Assembly: GCF_014672695.1 (NCBI RefSeq)
Contig: NZ_CP053923.1
Location: forward strand, 2,006,095-2,011,205
Direction: 5' to 3'
Source of the DNA: Defluviicoccus vanus
GTDB taxonomy: Bacteria; Pseudomonadota; Alphaproteobacteria; Rhodospirillales; Defluviicoccaceae
Length of the DNA stretch: 5,111 bases
The notes below the pieces were generated by a model. The model was not told the origin of the DNA. It was given only the letters and a program-made list of their open reading frames with translations, and did not search any database. A program made the translations under genes and the position numbers. How positions within the stretch are numbered: the first letter of the stretch is position 1; each line of letters starts with the position of its first letter. Below are positions 1-5,111 of this stretch, piece by piece.

Positions 1-1348
1 TCGTCGCTCCCGCCTCGCCATCGGCCATGCGCAGCCTTACCCCGGCGCGTGGCCGCAGGTCGCCGACGCGGGTGAGCAGTCGGCCAAGGCGATCGTAGAC
101 CAGGGCAAACCCCCGCTCCAGCACCCGCTCGTAGGAATAGCTATCGAGCAGTGCCGCGGCCCGCTGGAAGCGGTCGAGACGATCGCGGACCAGCACCGCA
201 ATCGACGTCTCCAGCGCCCGCGCCTCGCCGTGCAGCCGTTGCCGGGCGTGGGCGATCCGCGGCTCCGGGCTCTGCAACCGCGCCGCGGTCAGTGCCAGAT
301 CCCGCCGCCGACGATCAAGACCGACAGCAAGGCCATTCGCCAGCCGCTCTCCCCAGTCATCCAGGCGCTGGCGGGCGTCGTCGATCAGCCGTTGCGGTCG
401 CGGCAGGCCGCGCTCCGCCGCGATCAAGCGAGTTCGCCGTTCGCCGAGGCTGCGGTTGGCCGCCCCTAGCAACCGCGTCGTCAGATTGAGGGTGCGGGCA
501 ACCAGTTCGAGGCGAACCGGAACCGCCATTTCCGCCGCCGCCGTGGGTGTCGGCGCCCGCCGGTCGGCGGCGAAATCGATCAGCGTCGTGTCGGTCTCGT
601 GCCCCACCGCGGCAATCAGCGGGGTCGCCGAGCCGGCGGCGGCCCGCACCACCACTTCTTCGTTGAACGTCCATAGGTCCTCGAGCGACCCGCCGCCGCG
701 GGCAACGATGAGCACATCTGGCCGCGGCACCTGGCCACCGGTGGCAAGCGCATTGAAGCCGCGGATCGCCTTCGCCACCTGCTCTGCCGCCCCAGGCCCC
801 TGCACCAGTACCGGCCACAGCAGCACCCGGCGCGGGAAGCGATCGGCAAGCCGGTGCAGGATGTCGCGGATGACGGCGCCGGTGGGCGAGGTGACGACGC
901 CGATCACCTCGGGAAGGTAGGGGATCGGCCGTTTGCGCTCGGCATCGAACAGCCCCTCGGCGGCCAGCGTCTTGCGGCGCTCCTCCAGCAGCTTCAACAG
1001 CGCGCCTTCGCCGGCGATCTCCAGCCCTTCCACCACCATTTGGTACTTGGAGCGGCCGGGATAGGTGGTCAGCCGCCCGGTGGCGATCACTTCCATGCCG
1101 TCCTGCGGCCGCAGGGCAAGCCCGGAGGCCGTCCCCCTCCAGCACACACTATCGAGGACCGCGTCCACATCCTTGAGCGCGAAATAGATGTGGCCGGAGG
1201 AATGCCGCTTACAGCCGGAGATCTCGCCGCGCACGCGCACGAGATCGAATTGCCGCTCGATCTGCCGTTTGACCGCCTGCGCAATCTCGCTGACGGAGTA
1301 AACTTGCAGGTTGTTGGCACCGGCGGGACGAGTGGGATAGCTTGTCAT
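1..1348 (-). CDS. xseA: Exodeoxyribonuclease VII large subunit, C-terminal end cut by window edge
   Basis: This is the large subunit of exonuclease VII, a cytoplasmic enzyme that degrades single-stranded DNA to oligonucleotides in repair and recombination together with several copies of the small subunit XseB (not in this window). I read 449 residues from an ATG at 1348 down to the left edge without a stop. Residues about 12-110 form the N-terminal OB-fold, with GEISG at 41-45, SSGHIYFALKD at 50-60 and ATGRLTTYPG at 89-98. The catalytic domain has GVVTSPTGAVIRDI (150-163), RGGGSLEDLWTFNEE (217-231) and VGHETDTTLIDF (248-259). D162, R217, H250 and D253 align with the residues I recall as essential in E. 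coli XseA. The visible part ends in the conserved SYERVLERGFALV (405-417), so few residues should be missing. The start fits family members, but no clear Shine-Dalgarno precedes it. The gene is divergent from purD, an arrangement I recall as common in alphaproteobacteria. The family call is certain. Confidence 0.96.
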   Translation of the reverse strand, partial: MTSYPTRPAGANNLQVYSVSEIAQAVKRQIERQFDLVRVRGEISGCKRHSSGHIYFALKDVDAVLDSVCWRGTASGLALRPQDGMEVIATGRLTTYPGRSKYQMVVEGLEIAGEGALLKLLEERRKTLAAEGLFDAERKRPIPYLPEVIGVVTSPTGAVIRDILHRLADRFPRRVLLWPVLVQGPGAAEQVAKAIRGFNALATGGQVPRPDVLIVARGGGSLEDLWTFNEEVVVRAAAGSATPLIAAVGHETDTTLIDFAADRRAPTPTAAAEMAVPVRLELVARTLNLTTRLLGAANRSLGERRTRLIAAERGLPRPQRLIDDARQRLDDWGERLANGLAVGLDRRRRDLALTAARLQSPEPRIAHARQRLHGEARALETSIAVLVRDRLDRFQRAAALLDSYSYERVLERGFALVYDRLGRLLTRVGDLRPRAGVRLRMADGEAGAT

Positions 1349-1425
1349 CCGATGCAGTATGAAGCCGGGACGAGGCGACGCAAGTCCGCGTGCGCGACAA
1401 TCGGCACAGCTGAGGAAGAGGGTCC
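1349..1425. promoter_or_regulatory. Divergent xseA/purD intergenic region
   Basis: This 77-bp spacer separates the two start codons and must hold the promoters of both genes unless they lie inside the coding regions. No strong sigma70 boxes are visible. The best minus-strand guess is TTGCGT (forward 1378-1383) and CATACT (forward 1356-1361), 16 nt apart, with 3/6 and 4/6 matches to consensus. This would place transcription initiation almost on the xseA ATG. I see no plus-strand promoter of comparable quality, no PurR-like palindrome and no riboswitch-sized leader. The promoter role comes from position; the boxes are only weak candidates. Confidence 0.4.
1412..1422 (+). promoter_or_regulatory. 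Ribosome binding site of purD
   Basis: A purine-rich GAGGAAGAGGG run ends 3 nt before the purD ATG at 1426. Its GAGG/AGGA core lies about 8-10 nt upstream, which is a good Shine-Dalgarno distance. It supports the chosen purD start, which also gives the canonical N-terminus of the family. Confidence 0.75.
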
Positions 1426-2697
1426 ATGAAGGTTCTGGTTGTCGGCTCGGGAGGCCGCGAACACGCGCTGTGCTGGGCAATCGCCAAATCGCCCTTGTGC
1501 ACCGAGATCCTCTGCGCACCGGGCAATGCCGGCATCGCCCAGTTGGCACGCTGCGTCGATGTGGGCGCCGAAGATGTGAATGGTCTGGTCAGGCTCGCCC
1601 AGCGTGAACGCGTGGACTTTGTCGTCGTCGGCCCGGAGGTAGCGCTGGTCAATGGACTGGTGGACCGGCTGAGCGCGGTGCGGATCAAGGCCTTCGGTCC
1701 TTCGGCGGCAGCGGCGGCGATCGAGGGCTCGAAGGTGTTCATGAAGGACCTCTGTGCCCGCTATGGGATCCCCAGCGCCGGCTTCGCCCGCTTCGACGAA
1801 CCGGACGAGGCAAAGGAGTACATCCACCGCCACGGCGCGCCGATCGTCGTCAAGGCCGACGGGCTCGCCGCCGGCAAGGGGGTGATGGTCTGCCGCAACG
1901 AGAACGAAGCCTTCGCCGCCATCGACCACATGATGATCGAGGCGGCTTTCGGTGAGGCTGGACAGCAGGTGGTGATCGAGGATTTTCTCGAGGGTGAGGA
2001 GGCGAGCTTCTTTGCCCTCGTCAACGGGCCGCGCGCCATCGCCTTCGCCACCGCGCAGGACCACAAGGCCGCCTTCGACGGCGACCAGGGCCCCAACACT
2101 GGCGGCATGGGCGCCTACTCACCGGCGCCGGTGGTCACCGCCGAGATGGCCGAGGTGGTGATGCGCACCATTATTCAGCCGACGGCGATGGCGATGGCGG
2201 CTGAGCATCGGCCCTACGTGGGGGCACTCTTCGCCGGTCTGATGATCACCGCCAAAGGGCCGGTGCTGCTGGAATACAACGCCCGCTTCGGTGATCCCGA
2301 GTGCCAACCGATCCTGATGCGCCTGAAGAGCGATCTGCTCGCGGTGTTGCTGGCGTGCGTCGAGGGACGGTTCGATCAGATCCACCTCGACTGGGAGGCG
2401 GACCCCGCGCTGCTTGTCGTCCTCGCCACCCATGGCTATCCCGGCCATTACGCCAAGGGTTCGCTGATCGGCGGCCTCGATGCCGCAGCTAAGGTCGACG
2501 GCGTCACCGTTTTCCATGCGGGAACGAAAGCTGCCGGTGGGCGGATCATCGCCAGCGGTGGCCGCGTGCTCGGCATCGGCGCCCGCGGCGCAAGTTTTAG
2601 CGAGGCGCAGCAGCGTGCCTATGCTGCGGTGGACCGGGTCGACTGGCCAGAAGGTTTCTGCCGCCGCGATATCGGCTGGCGAGCCGTCGGACGCTGA
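1426..2697 (+). CDS. purD: Phosphoribosylamine-glycine ligase (GAR synthetase)
   Basis: PurD catalyses the second step of de novo purine synthesis in the cytoplasm: 5-phosphoribosylamine + glycine + ATP gives glycinamide ribonucleotide. The 423-residue length is normal for the monofunctional bacterial enzyme. The N-terminal domain opens with GSGGREHAL (7-15), followed by PGNAGIA (32-38), VVGPE (67-71) and FGPS (90-93). The ATP-grasp part shows KADGLAAGKG (143-152), EDFLEGEEAS (185-194), QDHKAAFDGDQGPNTGGMGA (211-230) and the GARS signature RFGDPECQP (287-295). The C-terminal domain ends with GGRVLGIGARG (378-388) and FCRRDIGWRA (411-420), so the protein is complete. A good Shine-Dalgarno supports the start. 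It diverges from xseA and is followed after 26 nt by the DUF1244 gene. No sign of damage or unusual composition. Confidence 0.98.
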   Translation: MKVLVVGSGGREHALCWAIAKSPLCTEILCAPGNAGIAQLARCVDVGAEDVNGLVRLAQRERVDFVVVGPEVALVNGLVDRLSAVRIKAFGPSAAAAAIEGSKVFMKDLCARYGIPSAGFARFDEPDEAKEYIHRHGAPIVVKADGLAAGKGVMVCRNENEAFAAIDHMMIEAAFGEAGQQVVIEDFLEGEEASFFALVNGPRAIAFATAQDHKAAFDGDQGPNTGGMGAYSPAPVVTAEMAEVVMRTIIQPTAMAMAAEHRPYVGALFAGLMITAKGPVLLEYNARFGDPECQPILMRLKSDLLAVLLACVEGRFDQIHLDWEADPALLVVLATHGYPGHYAKGSLIGGLDAAAKVDGVTVFHAGTKAAGGRIIASGGRVLGIGARGASFSEAQQRAYAAVDRVDWPEGFCRRDIGWRAVGR

Positions 2698-2710
2698 ACG
2701 TGGCTGATGC

Positions 2711-2716
2711 GAGGGA
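2711..2716 (+). promoter_or_regulatory. Ribosome binding site deciding the DUF1244 start
   Basis: GAGGGA lies 7 nt before the ATG at 2724. It is too close to the in-frame ATG at 2718 (1 nt) and downstream of the in-frame GTG at 2700. It therefore favours 2724 as the true start, which also agrees with the short N-terminus typical of the family. Confidence 0.65.
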
Positions 2717-2723
2717 AATGCAA

Positions 2724-3053
2724 ATGAAAATCGACGATCTCGACGCGCAGACGCGCACGGAGCTGGAGGCAGCCGCCTTCCGCGGCCTTGTCGCGCATTT
2801 GCAACGGCGGACCGACGCGCAGAACATCGACCTGATGAACCTGGCCGGCTTCTGCCGCAACTGCCTCGCCAAGTGGCTGCTGGCGGCGGCGAAGCAGCAC
2901 GGCATCGATGCCACGTACGAAGATGCCCGCACCTTCGTCTACGGTGAACCCCTCAGTGCCTGGAAGGCGAAGCACCAGACCGAGGCGACGGCGGAGCAGC
3001 AACAGCAATTCGAGGCCACGAAACCCCTGCATGCGGTGATCGAGGGGATTTGA
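2724..3053 (+). CDS. DUF1244 family protein of unknown function
   Basis: This 109-residue protein belongs to the DUF1244 family (Pfam PF06844), small proteins widespread in alpha- and gammaproteobacteria. A structure exists for a Sinorhizobium member, but no established function is known to me. The family core is clear: TELEAAAFRGLVAHLQ (12-27), then NIDLMNLAGFCRNCL (34-48) with a C-R-N-C pair at C44 and C47, and FVYGEPLSAWKAKHQTEAT (71-89). The C-terminus is glutamine-rich (QQQQ at 92-95). The protein is mostly helical, with no signal peptide or membrane segment, so it is probably cytoplasmic. A GTG at 2700 and an ATG at 2718 are alternative in-frame starts adding 8 or 2 residues. I prefer 2724 because of the Shine-Dalgarno and the family N-terminus. 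It sits 26 nt after purD and 38 nt before dcuB. The CxxC could bind metal or be redox active, but that is a guess. Confidence 0.93.
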   Translation: MKIDDLDAQTRTELEAAAFRGLVAHLQRRTDAQNIDLMNLAGFCRNCLAKWLLAAAKQHGIDATYEDARTFVYGEPLSAWKAKHQTEATAEQQQQFEATKPLHAVIEGI

Positions 3054-3080
3054 TATCCGCTTCGCCAACAAACGCTGGAT

Positions 3081-3084
3081 GGAA
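3081..3084 (+). promoter_or_regulatory. Ribosome binding site deciding the dcuB start
   Basis: GGAA (within GGATGGAACG) lies 7 nt before the ATG at 3092. It is modest, but better placed than anything in front of the in-frame TTG at 3050, which overlaps the DUF1244 stop codon and would add a polar 14-residue extension not found in Dcu proteins. Confidence 0.5.
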
Positions 3085-3091
3085 CGCTTCG

Positions 3092-4432
3092 ATGGATTTC
3101 CTCATACAGCTGGCAATCGTCCTTGTGTGCCTGTTCTACGGCGCGCGCAAGGGCGGGGTTGCTCTGGGGCTGCTCGGCGGCATCGGCATGGTGATCATGG
3201 TCTATGTCTTCCGGCTCAATCCGGGCAAGCCGCCGGTGGACGTCATGCTCACAATCATCGCCGTCGTTGCCGCGTCAGCAACCCTGCAGGCATCCGGCGG
3301 CCTTGATGTCCTGCTGCAGATCGCCGAGCGCCTTCTGCGCCGCAACCCACGCATCATCTCAATTCTGGCGCCGTTCACCACCGGCGGGCTGACGATGCTG
3401 TGCGGCACCGGGCACGTGGTCTACACGATGCTGCCCATCGTCTACGACATCGCGATCAAGAACAATGTCCGGCCCGAGCGTCCGATGGCTGCCAGTTCCA
3501 TTGCGGCGCAGATGGGGATCATCGCCAGCCCGGTTTCGGTTGCCGTGGTGTCGCTGGTCGCCTTCCTCGCCAAGTCGCCCATTGACGGCCACACAGTCGA
3601 TTTCGTCCAACTGCTGTCGATCACGATCCCCTCAACGCTGTGTGGCATCCTCGCCATCGGTATCTTCAGCATGTATCGGGGCAAGGACCTCGACAAGGAT
3701 CCGGATTTTCAAGCCCTCATTGCCAATCCAGAGAGCCGCGCCTACGTCTACGGCAGCACGACTTCGCTGCTCGGCACGACGCTGTCACGCAACCAGTGGA
3801 CGGCGATGTTTATCTTCGTCGGCGCAATTGCCGTGGTGGCGATCCTCGGAGCCTTCGAGGGCCTGAGGCCGCAAATCGCCGGCAAGCCACTGAACATGGT
3901 GCTGACCATCCAGATGTTCATGCTGCTGGCCGGCGCGCTGATCGTCATCATCACCAAAATGGATGCGGCGAAGATCGGCAAGACCGAGGTGTTTCGCGCC
4001 GGCATGGTCGCCGTCGTCGCGGTGTTCGGTATCGCCTGGACCGCCGACACCATGTTCGAGGCGCATCTGCCAACGCTGAAGCTGGTTCTCGCCGACACCG
4101 TCCGGGAGCATCCGTGGACTTATGCGTTGACGCTGCTGATCGTCTCGAAGTTCGTCAACTCGCAGGCGGCGGCAATCGCGGCGCTGGTCCCGGTGGCGCT
4201 GTCGATCGGCGTCCACCCCGGCTACGTCGTCGCTTTCGCGGCAGCCTCCTACGGCTATTACATTTTGCCGACCTACCCCAGCGACCTCGCGGCGATCCAG
4301 TTCGATCGTTCGGGGACGACGCATATCGGCAAGTACGTCATCAACCACAGCTTCATTCTTCCTGGACTGATCGGCGTCTCCACCTCGTGCACCGTTGGCT
4401 TCTTCCTCTCGCTGAGCCGGGGGCTGATTTAA
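3092..4432 (+). CDS. dcuB: Anaerobic C4-dicarboxylate antiporter DcuB (fumarate/succinate exchanger)
   Basis: This is an inner-membrane Dcu-family carrier (TC 2.A.13) that takes up fumarate, malate or aspartate in exchange for succinate, mainly during fumarate respiration. From the ATG at 3092 the protein has 446 residues, the same length as E. coli DcuB as I recall it. It matches DcuB better than DcuA along its whole length: CLFYGARKGG (13-22), NPGKPPVDVML (43-53), LQASGGLDVLLQIAE (65-79), LCGTGHVVYTMLPI (103-116), IKNNVRPERPMAAS (122-135), ASPVSVAVVSL (145-155), YRGKDLDKD (195-203), VSKFVNSQAA (351-360) and YYILPTYPSD (389-398). About 10-12 hydrophobic segments run from residue 4 to 440. 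K353, T394 and D398, which I recall as involved in DcuB's regulation of the sensor DcuS, are present. A TTG at 3050 would lengthen the protein by 14 residues but lacks support. No DcuSR, fumarase or fumarate reductase gene is in view, and no clear FNR site precedes it. Confidence 0.96.
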   Translation: MDFLIQLAIVLVCLFYGARKGGVALGLLGGIGMVIMVYVFRLNPGKPPVDVMLTIIAVVAASATLQASGGLDVLLQIAERLLRRNPRIISILAPFTTGGLTMLCGTGHVVYTMLPIVYDIAIKNNVRPERPMAASSIAAQMGIIASPVSVAVVSLVAFLAKSPIDGHTVDFVQLLSITIPSTLCGILAIGIFSMYRGKDLDKDPDFQALIANPESRAYVYGSTTSLLGTTLSRNQWTAMFIFVGAIAVVAILGAFEGLRPQIAGKPLNMVLTIQMFMLLAGALIVIITKMDAAKIGKTEVFRAGMVAVVAVFGIAWTADTMFEAHLPTLKLVLADTVREHPWTYALTLLIVSKFVNSQAAAIAALVPVALSIGVHPGYVVAFAAASYGYYILPTYPSDLAAIQFDRSGTTHIGKYVINHSFILPGLIGVSTSCTVGFFLSLSRGLI

Positions 4433-4505
4433 CAGGACAGTCGCCCGCCGGCCTCCTCATCCGACAGACAGCGTGCACCATGAGCCAGTCCCATAGGGTG
4501 ACGAG
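4433..4505. other. Convergent spacer between dcuB and the GH71-like gene
   Basis: The stop codons of the two convergent genes are 73 bp apart. I see no strong stem followed by a T-run on either strand. The nearest candidate is AGCC-GGG-GGCT at about 4415-4425, inside the last dcuB codons and followed by GATTT; its 4-bp stem is too weak to call. Termination here may be Rho-dependent, or readthrough may produce overlapping antisense transcripts. Confidence 0.5.
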
Positions 4506-5111
4506 CTATTGCATCACCGGCGGATCAGCAAGCATGTCCACCGGTGGCCGCGAGGAACTGCCGGCACGGTAGAGAAAGTCCTGGAATTCGACCTTCGAGC
4601 GAATTTCGAAGGCGCTTGCGAAGTCGATCACTACCGTGCCGCCACGCAGCAGCCGGAATCGAGGGCGCCCAGGCGCCAGGGGGACGGAGAAGGAGGTGAT
4701 CCCCGCCTTCACCTCCTGCTTGTAGGTCTTGCCGCCGATCTCGATCTCGATCGTTCCCGGTTCGGTAAGGAAGGCCAGCAACTCGATGATATCCACCGGC
4801 GGTGCCCCATCACGCGCCTGGAACGATCCCTGCTGCTCCGGTGACTGCGCCTGGGTTGCCGCGGGCATGATGCGATGAAAGTAATAAAGCACGTCGCGGG
4901 TGATCGGCGGCTGCTTGCCGGTCTTGAACCAGGTGCCGTAATAGGCCGTCAGATCGTAGTAGGCGTACTGGATCCCGGTAGACGGGGCAATTTCCGACCC
5001 TTCGGCGTAGTCGTTCCAGGTGATCACCTGCACCCAGTCGGCCCCTCCTTCGCGCGCCACCCGCCAGCTCTCGCGAAACAGGCCGCTGCCTTCGGGTTCC
5101 CAAAAAGGCGC
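4506..5111 (-). CDS. Glycoside hydrolase family 71-like protein (alpha-1,3-glucanase family), C-terminal part
   Basis: The frame is open to the right edge, so only the last 201 residues are seen; the start and any signal peptide lie outside. The visible part begins with APFWEPEGSGLFRESW, followed by WVQVITWNDYAEGSEIAPS (fragment residues 26-44). The ITWNDY block followed by YYGTWFKTGKQPPITRDVLY is characteristic of the end of the GH71 catalytic barrel, as in fungal mutanases. Residues about 105-190 form a beta-rich C-terminal module (IIELLAFL, GTIEIEIGGKTY, FRLLRGGTVVIDF) like that following the barrel in GH71 proteins. GH71 enzymes cleave alpha-1,3-glucan, but substrate and catalytic acids cannot be judged from this fragment. 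A GTG at 5060 exists in frame, but it falls inside the conserved barrel and is not the start. GH99/WbsX-like barrels carry a related WNEWAEG motif and are the main alternative. The gene is convergent with dcuB and has similar GC-rich codon use. Confidence 0.75.
   Translation of the reverse strand, partial: APFWEPEGSGLFRESWRVAREGGADWVQVITWNDYAEGSEIAPSTGIQYAYYDLTAYYGTWFKTGKQPPITRDVLYYFHRIMPAATQAQSPEQQGSFQARDGAPPVDIIELLAFLTEPGTIEIEIGGKTYKQEVKAGITSFSVPLAPGRPRFRLLRGGTVVIDFASAFEIRSKVEFQDFLYRAGSSSRPPVDMLADPPVMQ

Noticed and set aside
735..744. The palindrome CCACCGGTGG, which occurs here and again at 4538-4547
   Set aside because: Both copies lie inside coding sequence of unrelated genes, and a 10-bp GC-rich palindrome recurring twice in 5 kb of high-GC DNA is unremarkable.
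357..1145. A 262-codon minus-strand open frame inside xseA
   Set aside because: The peptide is rich in Arg, Ala and Gly without any family motif, and it overlaps in another frame the clear XseA reading, which has all its catalytic motifs. It is a shadow of GC-rich coding sequence.
1345..2064. A 239-codon minus-strand open frame opposite purD
   Set aside because: It is fully antisense to conserved purD codons, has no recognisable domain, and arises from GC-rich third positions.
3050..3063. A TTGAT half-site that could belong to an FNR box before dcuB
   Set aside because: The second half (ATCAA after a 4-nt spacer) is absent, and the TTGAT overlaps the DUF1244 stop codon. A 5-base match is expected by chance.
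4415..4430. A small hairpin (AGCC-GGG-GGCT) at the end of dcuB as a terminator
   Set aside because: The stem is only 4 bp and only three T follow, so it does not meet the usual intrinsic terminator pattern.
3640..4572. A 310-codon plus-strand open frame overlapping dcuB
   Set aside because: The translation is Arg/Gly/His-rich low-complexity protein in a shifted frame of dcuB, running on into the antisense of the GH71-like gene. No domain or ribosome binding site supports it.
4480..4572. A possible 30-codon plus-strand small gene starting at the ATG at 4480
   Set aside because: No Shine-Dalgarno precedes it, it is mostly antisense to the GH71-like gene, and its peptide has no recognisable features.

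Overview
This is a high-GC chromosomal stretch that reads like an alphaproteobacterium, possibly of the Rhodospirillales. That placement is an inference from the strongly G/C-biased third codon positions, the style of XseA and PurD, the divergent xseA/purD pair and the small DUF1244 gene. No marker gene fixes the taxon.

Layout, left to right. The left edge to 1348 is the minus-strand xseA gene (exonuclease VII large subunit), whose C-terminal end is cut off by the window edge. A 77-bp divergent spacer follows. The plus strand then carries three closely spaced genes: purD (phosphoribosylamine-glycine ligase, 1426-2697), a DUF1244 protein (best start 2724, to 3053) and dcuB (anaerobic fumarate/succinate antiporter, best start 3092, to 4432). 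The gaps between them are 26 and 38 nt, so co-transcription is plausible. A 73-bp convergent spacer without a convincing terminator separates dcuB from a minus-strand gene that runs off the right edge. That gene encodes the C-terminal part of a glycoside hydrolase family 71-like protein (alpha-1,3-glucanase family).

Functionally this is a mixed neighbourhood: DNA repair and recombination (XseA), purine synthesis (PurD), a conserved protein of unknown function (DUF1244), anaerobic C4-dicarboxylate exchange (DcuB) and alpha-glucan hydrolysis (GH71-like). Only the purD-DUF1244-dcuB run looks like a transcription unit, and those three genes do not form one obvious pathway. DcuB implies a capacity for fumarate respiration or succinate export under low oxygen.

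I see no mobile element, CRISPR array, tRNA, rRNA or toxin-antitoxin pair, and no clear sign of a new defence or regulatory system. The points most worth a second look are the very E. coli-like DcuB sitting behind purD/DUF1244 with its known regulatory residues intact, the bacterial GH71-like protein, and the start-site corrections.
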